62,241 nucleotides of DNA from Chloroflexota bacterium (lineage in GTDB: Bacteria > Chloroflexota > Dehalococcoidia > DSTF01 > JACRBR01). Position 1 is the first letter of the stretch. Each line of letters begins with the position of its first letter. The stretch is from contig JAGWOC010000010.1 in assembly GCA_028872875.1 (NCBI GenBank), positions 1 through 62,241 on the forward strand, read 5' to 3'. The notes under the pieces were generated by a model, which saw only the letters and a list, made by a program, of their open reading frames with translations, did no database searches and was not told where the DNA came from. Shown piece after piece: positions 36,426 to 45,543 of this stretch. A program made the position numbers and the translations under genes.

Positions 36426-37502
36426 ATGGCCGTCAGTCCTGGCATTCTGCAGGAGCTTCGCAAGGAATCCGGGGGCGAGGACCTCGACCTCTCGTGGCTC
36501 GACCGGCCGCTCGCCGAGCGCGGCCTGCGCGTCGCTCCGGGGAAGCGGGGTCTGACGCTCGAGGACATCGCGACCTCGTCGTACGGCGCCATCCCGGCTT
36601 CGACGAGCAACCAGAGCGGGCGCATGCGCGGCGCCGCGCCGCGCTCCGACGCGCAGCACACGCAGATGATCTGGCCCTCGAAGGCGGCATCGTGGTCGGA
36701 GTCGGCGATGCTGCTCTACGAAGAGGCGGTGCAACGCCAGTGGAGCAGCGCCGTCGACGTGCCCTGGGCGGACCTTCCCGACCTGCCCGAGGAGATCGAG
36801 CTGGCGATGTCGCAGCTCTGCACGTTCCTCACGCAGGTCGAGTTCATCGCCGGTGACGTCCCGGGCAAGTATGCCCCGAACGTCAGCGGCGAGTACTTCG
36901 AGATCGGCCTCTTCCTCGCCAGCCAGATCATGGACGAGGCGCGCCACCTCGACGTCTTCCGCAAGCGCGCGCTGGCAAATGGCATCGGCCTGCTGCAGGC
37001 GGGCCCGGGCGCGATCGGCCTGCTGACGGCGCAGGATTTCACGGAGATGGCGTCGACCCTGCACCTCGTCGGTGAGGGCTTCGTGCAGTCGATGTTCCGG
37101 ATGGGCGAGATGTTCGCGCAGAGCGAGGTCGACAAGCGCATGTTCCGGCTGGCGGCGCAGGACGAGAGCCGCCACGTCGCGTTCGGCGTCATGCACATGA
37201 AGTACGTGATCGAGATGCAGCCGGAGCGGCGCGACGAGATCCACACCTACCTCGACCGCATGGAGGGGCAGCTCGGCACCGGCTCGGCGCAGGCGGGGCT
37301 CACCGGCGGCGGCCAGACGGGCGAGGCGCTGGCGATCCTGCTCGGCGGCGGCACGAGCGAGACGCAGCTCCGCGAGGGCTACCTGAAGCTGCTGGCGATC
37401 CGCAAGCGGCAGGTGAACGAGTATATGCACCGGCTCGAAGTCGTCGGCCTCGGCGACCGCCGCCAGCGGATGGCGCCGATGATGCAGGCGCTGTTGAACT
37501 AG
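36426..37502 (+). CDS. Diiron ferritin-like oxidase (R2/R2-like or AurF-like), full ligand set
   Basis: The 358-residue protein is a four-helix diiron protein. Ligands in order are Glu99 (LLYEEAVQRQW), Glu171 and His174 (MDEARHLDVFRK), Glu217 (LVGEGFVQ), and Glu247 and His250 (QDESRHVAFG). This is the E / ExxH / E / ExxH pattern of ribonucleotide-reductase R2-like oxidases and AurF-type N-oxygenases. There is no large RNR subunit nearby, so dNTP synthesis is unlikely. The ATG follows CGAGGAGGC. A paralog with two altered ligands follows 101 bases downstream. The natural substrate is unknown. Confidence 0.85.
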   Translation: MAVSPGILQELRKESGGEDLDLSWLDRPLAERGLRVAPGKRGLTLEDIATSSYGAIPASTSNQSGRMRGAAPRSDAQHTQMIWPSKAASWSESAMLLYEEAVQRQWSSAVDVPWADLPDLPEEIELAMSQLCTFLTQVEFIAGDVPGKYAPNVSGEYFEIGLFLASQIMDEARHLDVFRKRALANGIGLLQAGPGAIGLLTAQDFTEMASTLHLVGEGFVQSMFRMGEMFAQSEVDKRMFRLAAQDESRHVAFGVMHMKYVIEMQPERRDEIHTYLDRMEGQLGTGSAQAGLTGGGQTGEALAILLGGGTSETQLREGYLKLLAIRKRQVNEYMHRLEVVGLGDRRQRMAPMMQALLN

Positions 37503-37603
37503 GGCTGACAGAGAGGCCGAGGTCGGGAGCGGATGCCGGCGCAGGTTCATGCGCCCGGCTGGTCCGCCGGCGGCGCCGTTCACGATCGCGGAGGGGCAAC
37601 GAC

Positions 37604-38689
37604 ATGGCTGACAGTGAGACGCAGGGACAGCCGCAGGCAGCGCCCATCGCCCCGGAGATCCCCGGCATCCCGGCGCCGCCCGCGCTGGACATGAGCTGGG
37701 CGAGGGTGCCGACGGCGCGGCCGGCGAAGCCGACGATCGGCGCGGAGGGCTTCACGCTGAAGATGGCGGACGCCGGCGAGTACGCGTACGCGCCGGACCA
37801 CTGGCCGTACGAGAACGACACGCCGCGTGGCTCGTACCCGGCGAAGGACCGCGGGCTGCCGGCGCCGTACACGATCTACGAGAAGGCCGAGGTCTGGGCC
37901 GAGAACTGCGCCGACCTCTACGAGGCGGCGATCCGCGAGCAATGGAAGCCGGCGACCCAGGTGTCGTGGTCGTCCATCGAGCCGCTCCCCGACCACATCG
38001 AGGCGTCGCTCGACCAGATCTTCTCGAACATCTCCGAGCAGCAGTACAACTCGAACGCCGTGCTGATGGGGTGGCTCAAGGAGATCTCGTACGGTTATCA
38101 CGAGGTCAAGCTCTACCTGGCGACGCAGACGTTCGACCAGGCGCGCCACGTCGAGGCGTTCCGCAAGCGCGCGCTGGCGAACGGCGGCGGCCTCGGCGTG
38201 CAGGCGCCGGGCTTCCTCAGCCGTGCGGTGTTCGCCGCGTTCAAGTTCACCGAGCTGACGGTCTACGTGAACATCATCCGCACCGCGTTCCTGCTCGCGC
38301 TGTGCGAGCGCGGGGACGCGATCGGCCGCTCGCAGGCGGACCGCCAGCTCTTCGAGTTGACGGCGAACGACCTGCGGCGCCACCTGGCGTACGGCGTCGA
38401 GCACCTGCGGCACTACCTGCTGCAGGGCGACGATGCGAAGCGCCGCAACGTGCGCGCGTGGCTGGAGCGCGGCGAGATCATGCTGGCGGCGGACCTGCGC
38501 CGGGACAGGCCGCTGCGTGAGGCGCTGATTCTCGTGCTCGGCGGCAGTGTGCAGGCCGGCAAGACGGCGCTGCGTGAGCTGCGGCAGGCCCAGCTTCGCC
38601 GGTACCTGCGCGCGCTCGAATCGGCGACGTTCGTCGGCCACGAGCAGCACGTCAACCCGGCGCTCACGGAGATCATCGACAACCCGTAG
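37604..38689 (+). CDS. Paralog of the diiron oxidase with altered metal ligands
   Basis: The 361-residue protein aligns along the fold with its neighbour: LYEAAIREQW, FDQARHVEAFRKRALANG, KFTELTVYVN and NDLRRHLAYGVEHL match in order. Glu107, His182, Glu217 and His260 are kept, but the two ExxH glutamates are Gln179 and Leu257. A standard diiron site is therefore not expected; it may be a non-catalytic partner. It also has a 60-residue Pro-rich N-terminus absent from the first copy. The ATG follows GGAGGGG. The two genes are probably one transcript. Confidence 0.82.
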   Translation: MADSETQGQPQAAPIAPEIPGIPAPPALDMSWARVPTARPAKPTIGAEGFTLKMADAGEYAYAPDHWPYENDTPRGSYPAKDRGLPAPYTIYEKAEVWAENCADLYEAAIREQWKPATQVSWSSIEPLPDHIEASLDQIFSNISEQQYNSNAVLMGWLKEISYGYHEVKLYLATQTFDQARHVEAFRKRALANGGGLGVQAPGFLSRAVFAAFKFTELTVYVNIIRTAFLLALCERGDAIGRSQADRQLFELTANDLRRHLAYGVEHLRHYLLQGDDAKRRNVRAWLERGEIMLAADLRRDRPLREALILVLGGSVQAGKTALRELRQAQLRRYLRALESATFVGHEQHVNPALTEIIDNP

Positions 38690-38715
38690 CGAGTCGGCGA
38701 GCCACGGGCCCGCGC

Positions 38716-39936
38716 TCAGGCGCCCAGCTCGTCGATGTGCGCGCGGACCTTCTCGATGGCATCGCACAGGTCGTCGATGTCCCCGGCCGTGCCGAGGAAG
38801 ACTTCGTGCGGCAGCCAGATCATCTCCCGGTACGCCGCCCGCTCCGCGACGGGGCAGTGGACATCAGAGTAGTCGACCGCGATCGGCGCATCCTTCCACG
38901 CGAAAAGGGGTGCGTCATAGACCGGCGTGTAGAAGGACGTGTAGAGCTTGACGCCTTCGGCGTGCAGCGCGGCGGCGAAGCGGTCGCGCGAGATGCCGCG
39001 CCAGTCCGCCTCGTCGTAGCGCAGGACCACACCGTAGCCGGAGCGCTGCGTGACGCGCGCGTCGTGCGCGAGGGTGCGCACGCCTTCGATGTGCGCCACC
39101 CGTTCCTCGAAGTGCGCGATGTTGTGTTCCCGCGTCGCGATCTGCTGGGGCAGCCGCTCGAGCTGTGCCAGCAGCACCGCCGCCTGGACCTCGGTGCTGC
39201 GGTAGTTCCAGCCGAATATCGTCCCTTCGGCCGCCTGCCGGTCGGTCGTGCTGCCGCGGCCGCTGTTCATGTACGCCTGGCAGCGTGCGGCGAGCTCTTC
39301 GTCGCCGGTGACGATGATGCCACCCTCGCCGCAGGTCATGAGCTTCGAGGACTGGAAGCTGAAGCATCCGGCGTCGCCCAGCGTGCCGGCGCCGTGCCCT
39401 CGCCAGAAGCCGCCGTGCATGTGCGCGCAGTCCTCGACGACGCGCAGGCCGTGCGCGCGGGCGATCTCGCCGATGCGGTCCATGTCCGCCATGCGCGATC
39501 CCAGGTGCACGGGCAGGATGGCGCGTGTGTCCGGCGTGATGTGCCGCTCGACGTCCCGGGGGTCGATGCACCAGGTGTCGGGGTCGATGTCGGCGAACAC
39601 CGGCTTGAAGCCCTGCACGAGCGCAGCAAACGCCGTCGCGTAGAACGTCAGCGCCGGCACGATCACCTCGTCGCCGCGCTCCAGGCCGAGCGCCCGCAAC
39701 GTGACCTCGAGTGCGGTGGTGCCGCTGGTGGTCGTGACCCCGAAGCGGGCGCCGTGGTAGGCGGCGAAGCGGCGCGCGAACTCGCCGCCGACCGTGTTCG
39801 GGGACGGGAAGCCTCCCCAGTTGCCGCTCTCGACGACCGCCGCGAGGTTTCGGACCTCTCGTTCGTCGTGCTGCGGCCACGCCGGCCAGGGCTTCGTGCG
39901 GACGGGCGTGCCGCCGCGCAGGGCCAGATGTGCCAT
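38716..39936 (-). CDS. DegT/DnrJ/EryC1/StrS-family PLP aminotransferase
   Basis: The 406-residue protein is a fold-type I aminotransferase of the sugar/cyclitol family: TTTSGTTALEVTLRALGLER, DEVIVPALTFYATAFA, VVEDCAHMHGG, and the PLP lysine in FSFQSSKLMTCGEGG. Family members transaminate nucleotide-linked keto-sugars or scyllo-inosose. No sugar-nucleotide genes are nearby, so the substrate is unknown. Its stop is 27 bases from the convergent diiron paralog. Confidence 0.9.
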   Translation of the reverse strand: MAHLALRGGTPVRTKPWPAWPQHDEREVRNLAAVVESGNWGGFPSPNTVGGEFARRFAAYHGARFGVTTTSGTTALEVTLRALGLERGDEVIVPALTFYATAFAALVQGFKPVFADIDPDTWCIDPRDVERHITPDTRAILPVHLGSRMADMDRIGEIARAHGLRVVEDCAHMHGGFWRGHGAGTLGDAGCFSFQSSKLMTCGEGGIIVTGDEELAARCQAYMNSGRGSTTDRQAAEGTIFGWNYRSTEVQAAVLLAQLERLPQQIATREHNIAHFEERVAHIEGVRTLAHDARVTQRSGYGVVLRYDEADWRGISRDRFAAALHAEGVKLYTSFYTPVYDAPLFAWKDAPIAVDYSDVHCPVAERAAYREMIWLPHEVFLGTAGDIDDLCDAIEKVRAHIDELGA

Positions 39937-39998
39937 GCCCGCAGCGTAGCCAACGGTGCTGCGACGGGACAGCCTGCACGCACGGGGCCGTGGCCGGG

Positions 39999-42392
39999 TC
40001 AGCGGCGCTTCCGGCCGTGCCCCCTGGCGGCCGGCTCCGGGGTCGCGGAGGCCGCTGGTGCGGCGCCGACCGCTGGCGTTACGGACGGCGATGGCGTGCC
40101 GGCCGGCGTGGCGGTCGTCTGCGCCGTGGGCGTTGGCGTAGGCGGTGCGCCGTACGCACGCAGGTATTCCTCCGCGAGATAGCGCTGCCAGCCGGTGATC
40201 CCGGCGGGGATGCCGTCGATGCGCGCGGAGAGCGGCATTGCCGACGGGAGCTCGCGGCCGCCCCACCAGCGGTCGTCCTGCTTCGAGAGCGCGTCCTGCG
40301 CGAAGAGGCCGGTGACCGTCGGGCAGTGTGCGCCCGGCGGCGCGACGATGCCGCTCGGCACGCAGACGGTCGCCTCGACGAGGCCGGGGGGACGTACAAA
40401 GGGATGGCGTTGTGGCAGCGACTTCAGCGCGTCGAGCATGATGTCGTGCCACGCCGCGCCGGCGATCGTGGTGCTGAAGAGGTTGTACATCGGCGCGTAG
40501 TCGCTGTTCCCGACCCAGACGCCGACGGCGATGTCCGGCGTGTAGCCGAGCGCCCAGGTGTCGCCGGTGGCGTCGCTGTTCGGGAATGGCTGGCTGGCGC
40601 CGGATTTGGCCGCGACGCGATACCCCGCGATGTGCAGGTCGCTGCCGGCGCCGAAGATGATCTGGCGGTTCGCGTCGTTCGAGATGATCTGCGTGATCAG
40701 GTAGGCATACGCGGGCTTGATGACCTGCAGCGTGTGCGGCCGGGTGTTGTTCAGCACCATCCTGCCCGTACGGTCGGTGACCCAGAGGACCGGGTTCGGG
40801 TCGAGCGTGCGGTTGCCCGCGGGCAGCGCGAGGACGGTCGGCACGCCCGCCATCGTGCCGGCGTTGGCGAACGTCGCGTAGCCGTACACCATGTCGAGCA
40901 GCTTGACGTCGCTGCCGCCGAGGGTGACGGCCGGGCCGAGCTGGTGGCCATCGAGCGTCGTGATCCCCATCGACTTGGCGGTGTTGATCATGTTCTGCAC
41001 GCCCGCCCAGAGGATGGTCTTGAAGGCCGGCACGTTGAGCGAGTTGCCGAGCGCCTCGCGGGCGGGGATGACGCCATGGCTGCGGTGGTCCGGGTTCACC
41101 GGCGTGAACGGCTGCGTGCCCGGCGCCGTGTAGGTGATGGGCGAGTCGACAATCGGCCACTCCGGCCCCCAGCCGTGCTCGAAGGCCGTGACGTATGTGA
41201 ACGGCTTGAGCGTGGAGCCCGGCGAACGGAGCGCGAGCGCGTTGTTGACGGTGCCATCGATCGCGGCATCGAAGTAGTTGCGGCTTCCGACCATCGCGAG
41301 GATCTGGCCGGTGGGCGGGCTGATGATGACGACGGCGCCGTTGTGGGCGCCGGTCGCGGCCTCGTGCCGCGCGATCTGCTGGTCGAGCACCGTCTGCGCC
41401 TGGTCCTGGAGGTTCAGGTCGAGCGTCGTCACGACGCTGAGCCCGCCGTGCATGAGCGCCTGCTCGCCGAGCGTCTTCCTGAGGTAGTCCGCCACGTAGA
41501 GCACGAAGTGCGGGGCGAGGAACGGCTGCGGCCTGGGGGTGAGCTTGATCTGCTCGAGACGCGCCCAGTTCGCCGTGGTCTGCGAGATGTAGCCGTGCTC
41601 CACCATCAGGTCCAGCACCTCGCTCTGCCGTGCCTTCGCGGCGGCAAAGTGCAGGAACGGGTCGTACTGTGATGGCGACTGCGGCAAGCCGGCGAGGAAC
41701 GCCGCCTGGCCGAGCGTGAGGTCCTTCGCGGGCACGCCGAAGTAGCCCTCGGACGCCGCCTCGATGCCCGTGAACTCGCTGCCGTACGGGATCTCGTTCA
41801 GGTACCAGTCGAGGATCTGCTGCTTGTTGTAGTCCCGCGTCAGCTTGAGCGCGATCACCGCCTCCCGGAGCTTGCGCGAGAGCGAGCGCTCCTGGCGCTC
41901 TTGCGGCGTGAAGTAGAGCTGCTTGACGAGCTGCTGCGTGATCGTGCTGCCGCCTGGGCCGTTCAGGAATCCGCTCCCCGGCGTCAGGTTCTCGATTGCG
42001 GCGCGTGCGATCCCGGAGATGCTGATGCCCGGGTTGGAATAGAAGCTCGCGTCCTCGGTGGCGATCGTCGCCTCCTGGACGAGCGGCGAGATCTGGTCGA
42101 GCGGCACGCGCTTCTGGTAGCCGTGCTGCGGGTCGAGGAACTGGTAGAGCAGCGTGCCGTGCCGGTCGTAGATCTTGGCGCCGCCGCCCTGCTCGGCGAT
42201 CGCCTGCTGCGGCGTCGGCAGGCTCGCGATCACGCTGTGGTAGTAGCTCGCCGCGGCCGCGGTGAGCCCGACGCCGGCGGCGAGCGCCGCGAGCAGCAGC
42301 GGCACGCCGACCGCGACGAGCGGCGAGCGCGAACCGGAGCGCCCGAGGGTGCGCCCATGCCGGATACGCCGGTGACGGCTGGCGCGTGTCAC
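39999..42392 (-). CDS. Class A penicillin-binding protein (transglycosylase/transpeptidase)
   Basis: The 797-residue PBP1A-type enzyme has one N-terminal membrane helix (residues 25-48). The GT51 domain has the catalytic Glu in EDASFYSNPG and GGSTITQQLVKQL. The transpeptidase domain has SxxK in SPGSTLKPF, SxN in SLN, and KSG in AAKSGASQ in place of the usual KTG. The C-terminus is a Thr/Pro/Ala-rich tail ending in basic residues. It polymerises and cross-links peptidoglycan. The GTG start follows AGAAAGAAGG. The 291-base gap upstream (42393-42683) shows no gene. Confidence 0.94.
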   Translation of the reverse strand: MTRASRHRRIRHGRTLGRSGSRSPLVAVGVPLLLAALAAGVGLTAAAASYYHSVIASLPTPQQAIAEQGGGAKIYDRHGTLLYQFLDPQHGYQKRVPLDQISPLVQEATIATEDASFYSNPGISISGIARAAIENLTPGSGFLNGPGGSTITQQLVKQLYFTPQERQERSLSRKLREAVIALKLTRDYNKQQILDWYLNEIPYGSEFTGIEAASEGYFGVPAKDLTLGQAAFLAGLPQSPSQYDPFLHFAAAKARQSEVLDLMVEHGYISQTTANWARLEQIKLTPRPQPFLAPHFVLYVADYLRKTLGEQALMHGGLSVVTTLDLNLQDQAQTVLDQQIARHEAATGAHNGAVVIISPPTGQILAMVGSRNYFDAAIDGTVNNALALRSPGSTLKPFTYVTAFEHGWGPEWPIVDSPITYTAPGTQPFTPVNPDHRSHGVIPAREALGNSLNVPAFKTILWAGVQNMINTAKSMGITTLDGHQLGPAVTLGGSDVKLLDMVYGYATFANAGTMAGVPTVLALPAGNRTLDPNPVLWVTDRTGRMVLNNTRPHTLQVIKPAYAYLITQIISNDANRQIIFGAGSDLHIAGYRVAAKSGASQPFPNSDATGDTWALGYTPDIAVGVWVGNSDYAPMYNLFSTTIAGAAWHDIMLDALKSLPQRHPFVRPPGLVEATVCVPSGIVAPPGAHCPTVTGLFAQDALSKQDDRWWGGRELPSAMPLSARIDGIPAGITGWQRYLAEEYLRAYGAPPTPTPTAQTTATPAGTPSPSVTPAVGAAPAASATPEPAARGHGRKRR

Positions 42393-42683
42393 ACGCCTTC
42401 TTTCTGCCCCACCCCGCGCTTATGCTACGCAAGCCCGGCCAGCGGATGGCCGCGCCCGATGTATGCGTGTCGCCTGCCGGCGCTGGCGCCCCGCGGCCCA
42501 AGGGCGTATGGGGTGCGGCTGCCGTGATCATATGGCGCGACCGCAATGGAGATCGTACCTCTGCGCGTGCCGCGGGTGCGGCTCCAGCGCCATTGCTTGG
42601 CGAATCTTAAGTCGTGATGCGTGCGCGACCGCCAGGATGCCGGCGCGCCGGTCTGCGCACCGGCTCCAGCCATGGCGGGGCGG

Positions 42684-43841
42684 TCAGTCCGCTCCGAGGA
42701 TCAGGGTGCCCGTGGCGCTGAGCGTGCCGCCGGTGCCATTGACGAGGGCGAGGCGGGCGTCGGGCACCTGGCGTGCGCCGCACTCGCCCCGGAGCTGGCG
42801 CACCGCCTCGATGAGGATGAACATGCCGTACATCCCGGGGTGGGTGTACGAGAGTCCGCCACCGTTGGTGTTCATCGGAAAGTCGCCCCCGGGCGCCGTT
42901 CGCTGGCCCGAGACGAACGGGCCTCCCTCGCCCTTCGCGCAGAAGCCGAGTTCCTCGAGCGTGACGAGCGCGGTGTACGTGAACGAGTCGTACACCTCGA
43001 CGACATCGATATCGGCGTGGGTGACGCCGGCCATCTCGAACGCCGCCTTGCCGGAGTAGCGGGCCGGGGTCGTCGTGATGTCGTCCATGCCGAGGAGAGA
43101 CTGGTGCGTGCTGGCCTCGCCGCTGCCCAGTACCCACACGGGCTTCTTCTTGAAGTCGCGCGCCCGCTCGGCGCCGACGACGACGACCGCGCCGCCGGCG
43201 TCCGTGACGAGGCAGCAGTCGTAGATGTGGAACGGGTAGGCGATCCAGCGCGACGATAGCACGTCTTCGATCGTCAGGTCGTCGCGCATCATCGCGCGCG
43301 GGTTGAGCTGTGCCCATTTGCGGGTCGCGACGGCGATCTCGGCGAGCTGCTCGCTCGTCGTGCCGTACTGGTGCATGTGGCGCATCGCCGCCATGCAGTA
43401 CGCGCTCGGTGCGCCGCCGACGCCGAACGGCACCTCGAACTGCATCGCCGGCAGCGTCGGGTCGAAGAAGCCGCCGCGCGGCCCGCGCCGCATGCGGCCG
43501 GAGTGGCCGGTCTCGCCGTGCGTGATCAGCGCCACGCTGCACAGGCCGGCGTTGATCGCCGCCGCCGCGTGCTCGACGTGGATCTCGAACGACGAGCCGC
43601 CCGTCATCGTGCTGTCGGTGTACTGCGGGACGATGCCCAGGTACTCGCAGAGCTGGGTGCTCGCCATGCCGCTGATGCCGCACGTCAGCACCGCATCGAC
43701 CTCTGACTTGTCGATGCCGGCGTCGCGCAGCGCGTTGCGCGCGGCCTCGGCGTGCAGCATGATTGGCGTCGCGTCGGGGATGATGCCGATCTGGTCCGTC
43801 TCATCGGCGCCGACGATCGCGACCTTCCGCTTGAGGCTCAT
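42684..43841 (-). CDS. Thiolase-fold protein (SCP2/Ltp2-like) lacking the nucleophilic cysteine
   Basis: The 385-residue protein has a full thiolase fold. Where thiolases carry the acyl-accepting Cys, it reads TDSTMTGGSSFEIHVEHAAA (residues 75-94), without Cys. The C-terminal part has VVEVYDSFTYTALVTLEELG, then FCAKGEGGPFV and NTNGGGLSYTHPG, closest to the lipid-transfer-protein thiolases such as the steroid retro-aldolase Ltp2. The next gene is a DUF35 protein 22 bases upstream in transcription order. Such pairs form complexes for aldol cleavage or condensation of acyl-CoAs. A C-C lyase/aldolase role is more likely than thiolysis, but the substrate is unknown. Confidence 0.85.
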   Translation of the reverse strand: MSLKRKVAIVGADETDQIGIIPDATPIMLHAEAARNALRDAGIDKSEVDAVLTCGISGMASTQLCEYLGIVPQYTDSTMTGGSSFEIHVEHAAAAINAGLCSVALITHGETGHSGRMRRGPRGGFFDPTLPAMQFEVPFGVGGAPSAYCMAAMRHMHQYGTTSEQLAEIAVATRKWAQLNPRAMMRDDLTIEDVLSSRWIAYPFHIYDCCLVTDAGGAVVVVGAERARDFKKKPVWVLGSGEASTHQSLLGMDDITTTPARYSGKAAFEMAGVTHADIDVVEVYDSFTYTALVTLEELGFCAKGEGGPFVSGQRTAPGGDFPMNTNGGGLSYTHPGMYGMFILIEAVRQLRGECGARQVPDARLALVNGTGGTLSATGTLILGAD

Positions 43842-43863
43842 CGTGTGTCCCTCGTGTCGATGC

Positions 43864-44274
43864 TCATGGCGCTGGCCGGAAGAGCGGCAGCGTGATCTCG
43901 CCGGTCGCGTCTTCCCACGTCACCTCGACCGGCATGTCGCAGCGGATCCTCTCCGGTGACGGCTCGATGCCGACGAGGTTCGTCATCAGCCGCGGGCCTT
44001 CCTCGAGCTGCACGATCGCCGTCACGTACGGCGGCGTGAAGCCGGGCACCTGGGGCCGGTACTGGATCGCGAAGGTGTACAGCGTGCCCCTGCCGCTGCA
44101 CGCGCGCCAGTCGATGTCCCACGAGAAGCAGCGCGGGCAGAACCGGCGCGGGTAGAAGAAGAAGCGTGCGCAGGCCCTGCAGTAGGGGAGCGACAGCTCG
44201 TGCCGCTTGCAGGCATCCCAGAAGGGCTGGGTCTCAGGACTGGGGTAGGGCAGTGGTTTCGCGTAGTCCGACAT
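43864..44274 (-). CDS. DUF35/OB-fold protein with rubredoxin-like zinc ribbon
   Basis: The 136-residue protein has the N-terminal helix, the zinc ribbon CRACARFFFYPRRFCPRC at about residues 32-49, and a C-terminal OB-fold (GTLYTFAIQYRP, then YVTAIVQLEEGPRLMTNLVG). DUF35 proteins bind acyl-CoA and bridge or activate thiolase-like partners. It precedes the thiolase-like gene by 22 bases, as in archaeal and steroid-degrading operons. The ATG follows GAGGTGG by 8 bases. Confidence 0.9.
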   Translation of the reverse strand: MSDYAKPLPYPSPETQPFWDACKRHELSLPYCRACARFFFYPRRFCPRCFSWDIDWRACSGRGTLYTFAIQYRPQVPGFTPPYVTAIVQLEEGPRLMTNLVGIEPSPERIRCDMPVEVTWEDATGEITLPLFRPAP

Positions 44275-44405
44275 AACGTGCGCCACCTCGTGCCAGGCGC
44301 CGCCACGCGCGGCCGCCGACCGGCATCCTACCTTGACGTGCACGTTAGGGGTAGGTGAAGAAAAATTGACTTGCCCCTTGACACAGGCCGCGCGCGAAGC
44401 CCGGC

Positions 44406-45434
44406 CTACGGGACGAGCACGATCTTGCCGAACTGCTCCCGCTGGAGGAGACGCGCCACGGCGTCGCGCGCCCGGGCGAGCGGGAAGACCGCGTCGACCA
44501 CGGGCTTCAGCCGCCCGTCCGCGAAGCACGGCGCGTAGCGCAGCAGCTCCGCCTTCGTGCCCATGAACGAGCCGTAGATCGTCTGGTGCGACAGGAAGAA
44601 TCGGCTGATGTTGAACGTCGCGTCGTTCCCCGCCGTGGCTCCGCACGTGACGACGCGGCCGTTGCGCGCCAGCGCGCGGATGCTCTTCTCCATGATCTCG
44701 GCGCCGACGTTCTCGACGACCATGTCGACGCCGCGGCCGCCGGTGAGCCGCCGCGCCTCCTCCGCGAGGTCGTGCGTGCTGTAGTTGATGCGCTCATCGG
44801 CGCCGAGCGCGGCTGCCTTCTCGAGCTTGGCGTCTGAGCCGGCGCTGGCGATGACGCGCGCGCCGTGCAGCTTCGCGACCTGGATCGCCGCCACGCCGAC
44901 ACCGCTGCCGGCCGCGTTCACCAGCACGGTCTCGCCGTAGCGCAGGCCGGCGCGCGTCAGGATCATGTGCAGCGCGGTGGTGAAGACCAGGGGGATTGAG
45001 GCCGCCTCCTCGAACGTCAGGTTCGCCGGCTTCGGGACGAGATTAGCCGCCGGCACGACCACCAGCTCCGCCATACCGCCGTCGCGGCCCTGACCGAGCA
45101 GCCGGTATTGGGGACAGAGATTGTCGTCGCCGCGGAGGCAGGCTTCGCAGACGCCGCAGCTCACGCCAGGGTGCAGCATCACCTCGGCGCCGACCTGCGC
45201 CGAGGCGACGCCCGGCCCGACGCGCTCAACCACGCCGGCGACATCGGCCCCGAGGATGCGTGGGTGGTCGTAGCGGACGCTCTGCGGCGCCTTCACGGCC
45301 CACGCCTCGAGGTGGTTGAGGGCGACGGCCCTGACGCGCACGCGCACCTCGCCCGGGCCAACATCCGGGTCCGGCGCGTCTTCGTAGACGTAGTTGTCGG
45401 CGCTGCCCGGCTGATGGATCCGCACGGCTTTCAT
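44406..45434 (-). CDS. Zinc-binding alcohol dehydrogenase / quinone oxidoreductase (MDR family)
   Basis: The 342-residue MDR protein has the structural zinc cysteines in SCGVCEACLRGDDNLCPQ and the NAD(P) motif AAGSGVGVAAIQVAKLHGA. The catalytic zinc ligands are partly atypical (ALNHLEAWAV in place of the usual Cys), bringing it near the quinone oxidoreductase branch. It probably reduces or oxidises an alcohol/enone with NADPH. The substrate is unknown. It is in the same orientation as the thiolase/DUF35 pair but begins 131 bases further upstream. Confidence 0.85.
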   Translation of the reverse strand: MKAVRIHQPGSADNYVYEDAPDPDVGPGEVRVRVRAVALNHLEAWAVKAPQSVRYDHPRILGADVAGVVERVGPGVASAQVGAEVMLHPGVSCGVCEACLRGDDNLCPQYRLLGQGRDGGMAELVVVPAANLVPKPANLTFEEAASIPLVFTTALHMILTRAGLRYGETVLVNAAGSGVGVAAIQVAKLHGARVIASAGSDAKLEKAAALGADERINYSTHDLAEEARRLTGGRGVDMVVENVGAEIMEKSIRALARNGRVVTCGATAGNDATFNISRFFLSHQTIYGSFMGTKAELLRYAPCFADGRLKPVVDAVFPLARARDAVARLLQREQFGKIVLVP

Positions 45435-45543
45435 CGGTGTTCCCCTTCGCTGTCTGGTACTGGACTCCCGGGCGATACAATATCCGCGCGCCGCCTCTGG
45501 GCACAGGGGCGAGGCGCCGGGTCTCCGGACCGGGAGGAGTGCT

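Noticed and set aside
35844-37583. N-terminal extension of the LuxR-type protein across the first diiron gene
   Set aside because: Sequence before residue GTG 36230 is antisense to the diiron oxidase and has no domain similarity.
38716-42546. A 1276-codon minus-strand frame joining the aminotransferase with sequence over the PBP gene
   Set aside because: The N-terminal 870 residues overlap the PBP coding region in another frame and have low-complexity Arg/Ala composition. The aminotransferase has its own ATG at 39936.
42393-42683. The gap between the PBP and thiolase-like genes, checked for tRNA or small RNA genes
   Set aside because: No cloverleaf, conserved T-loop, riboswitch core or believable open frame was found.
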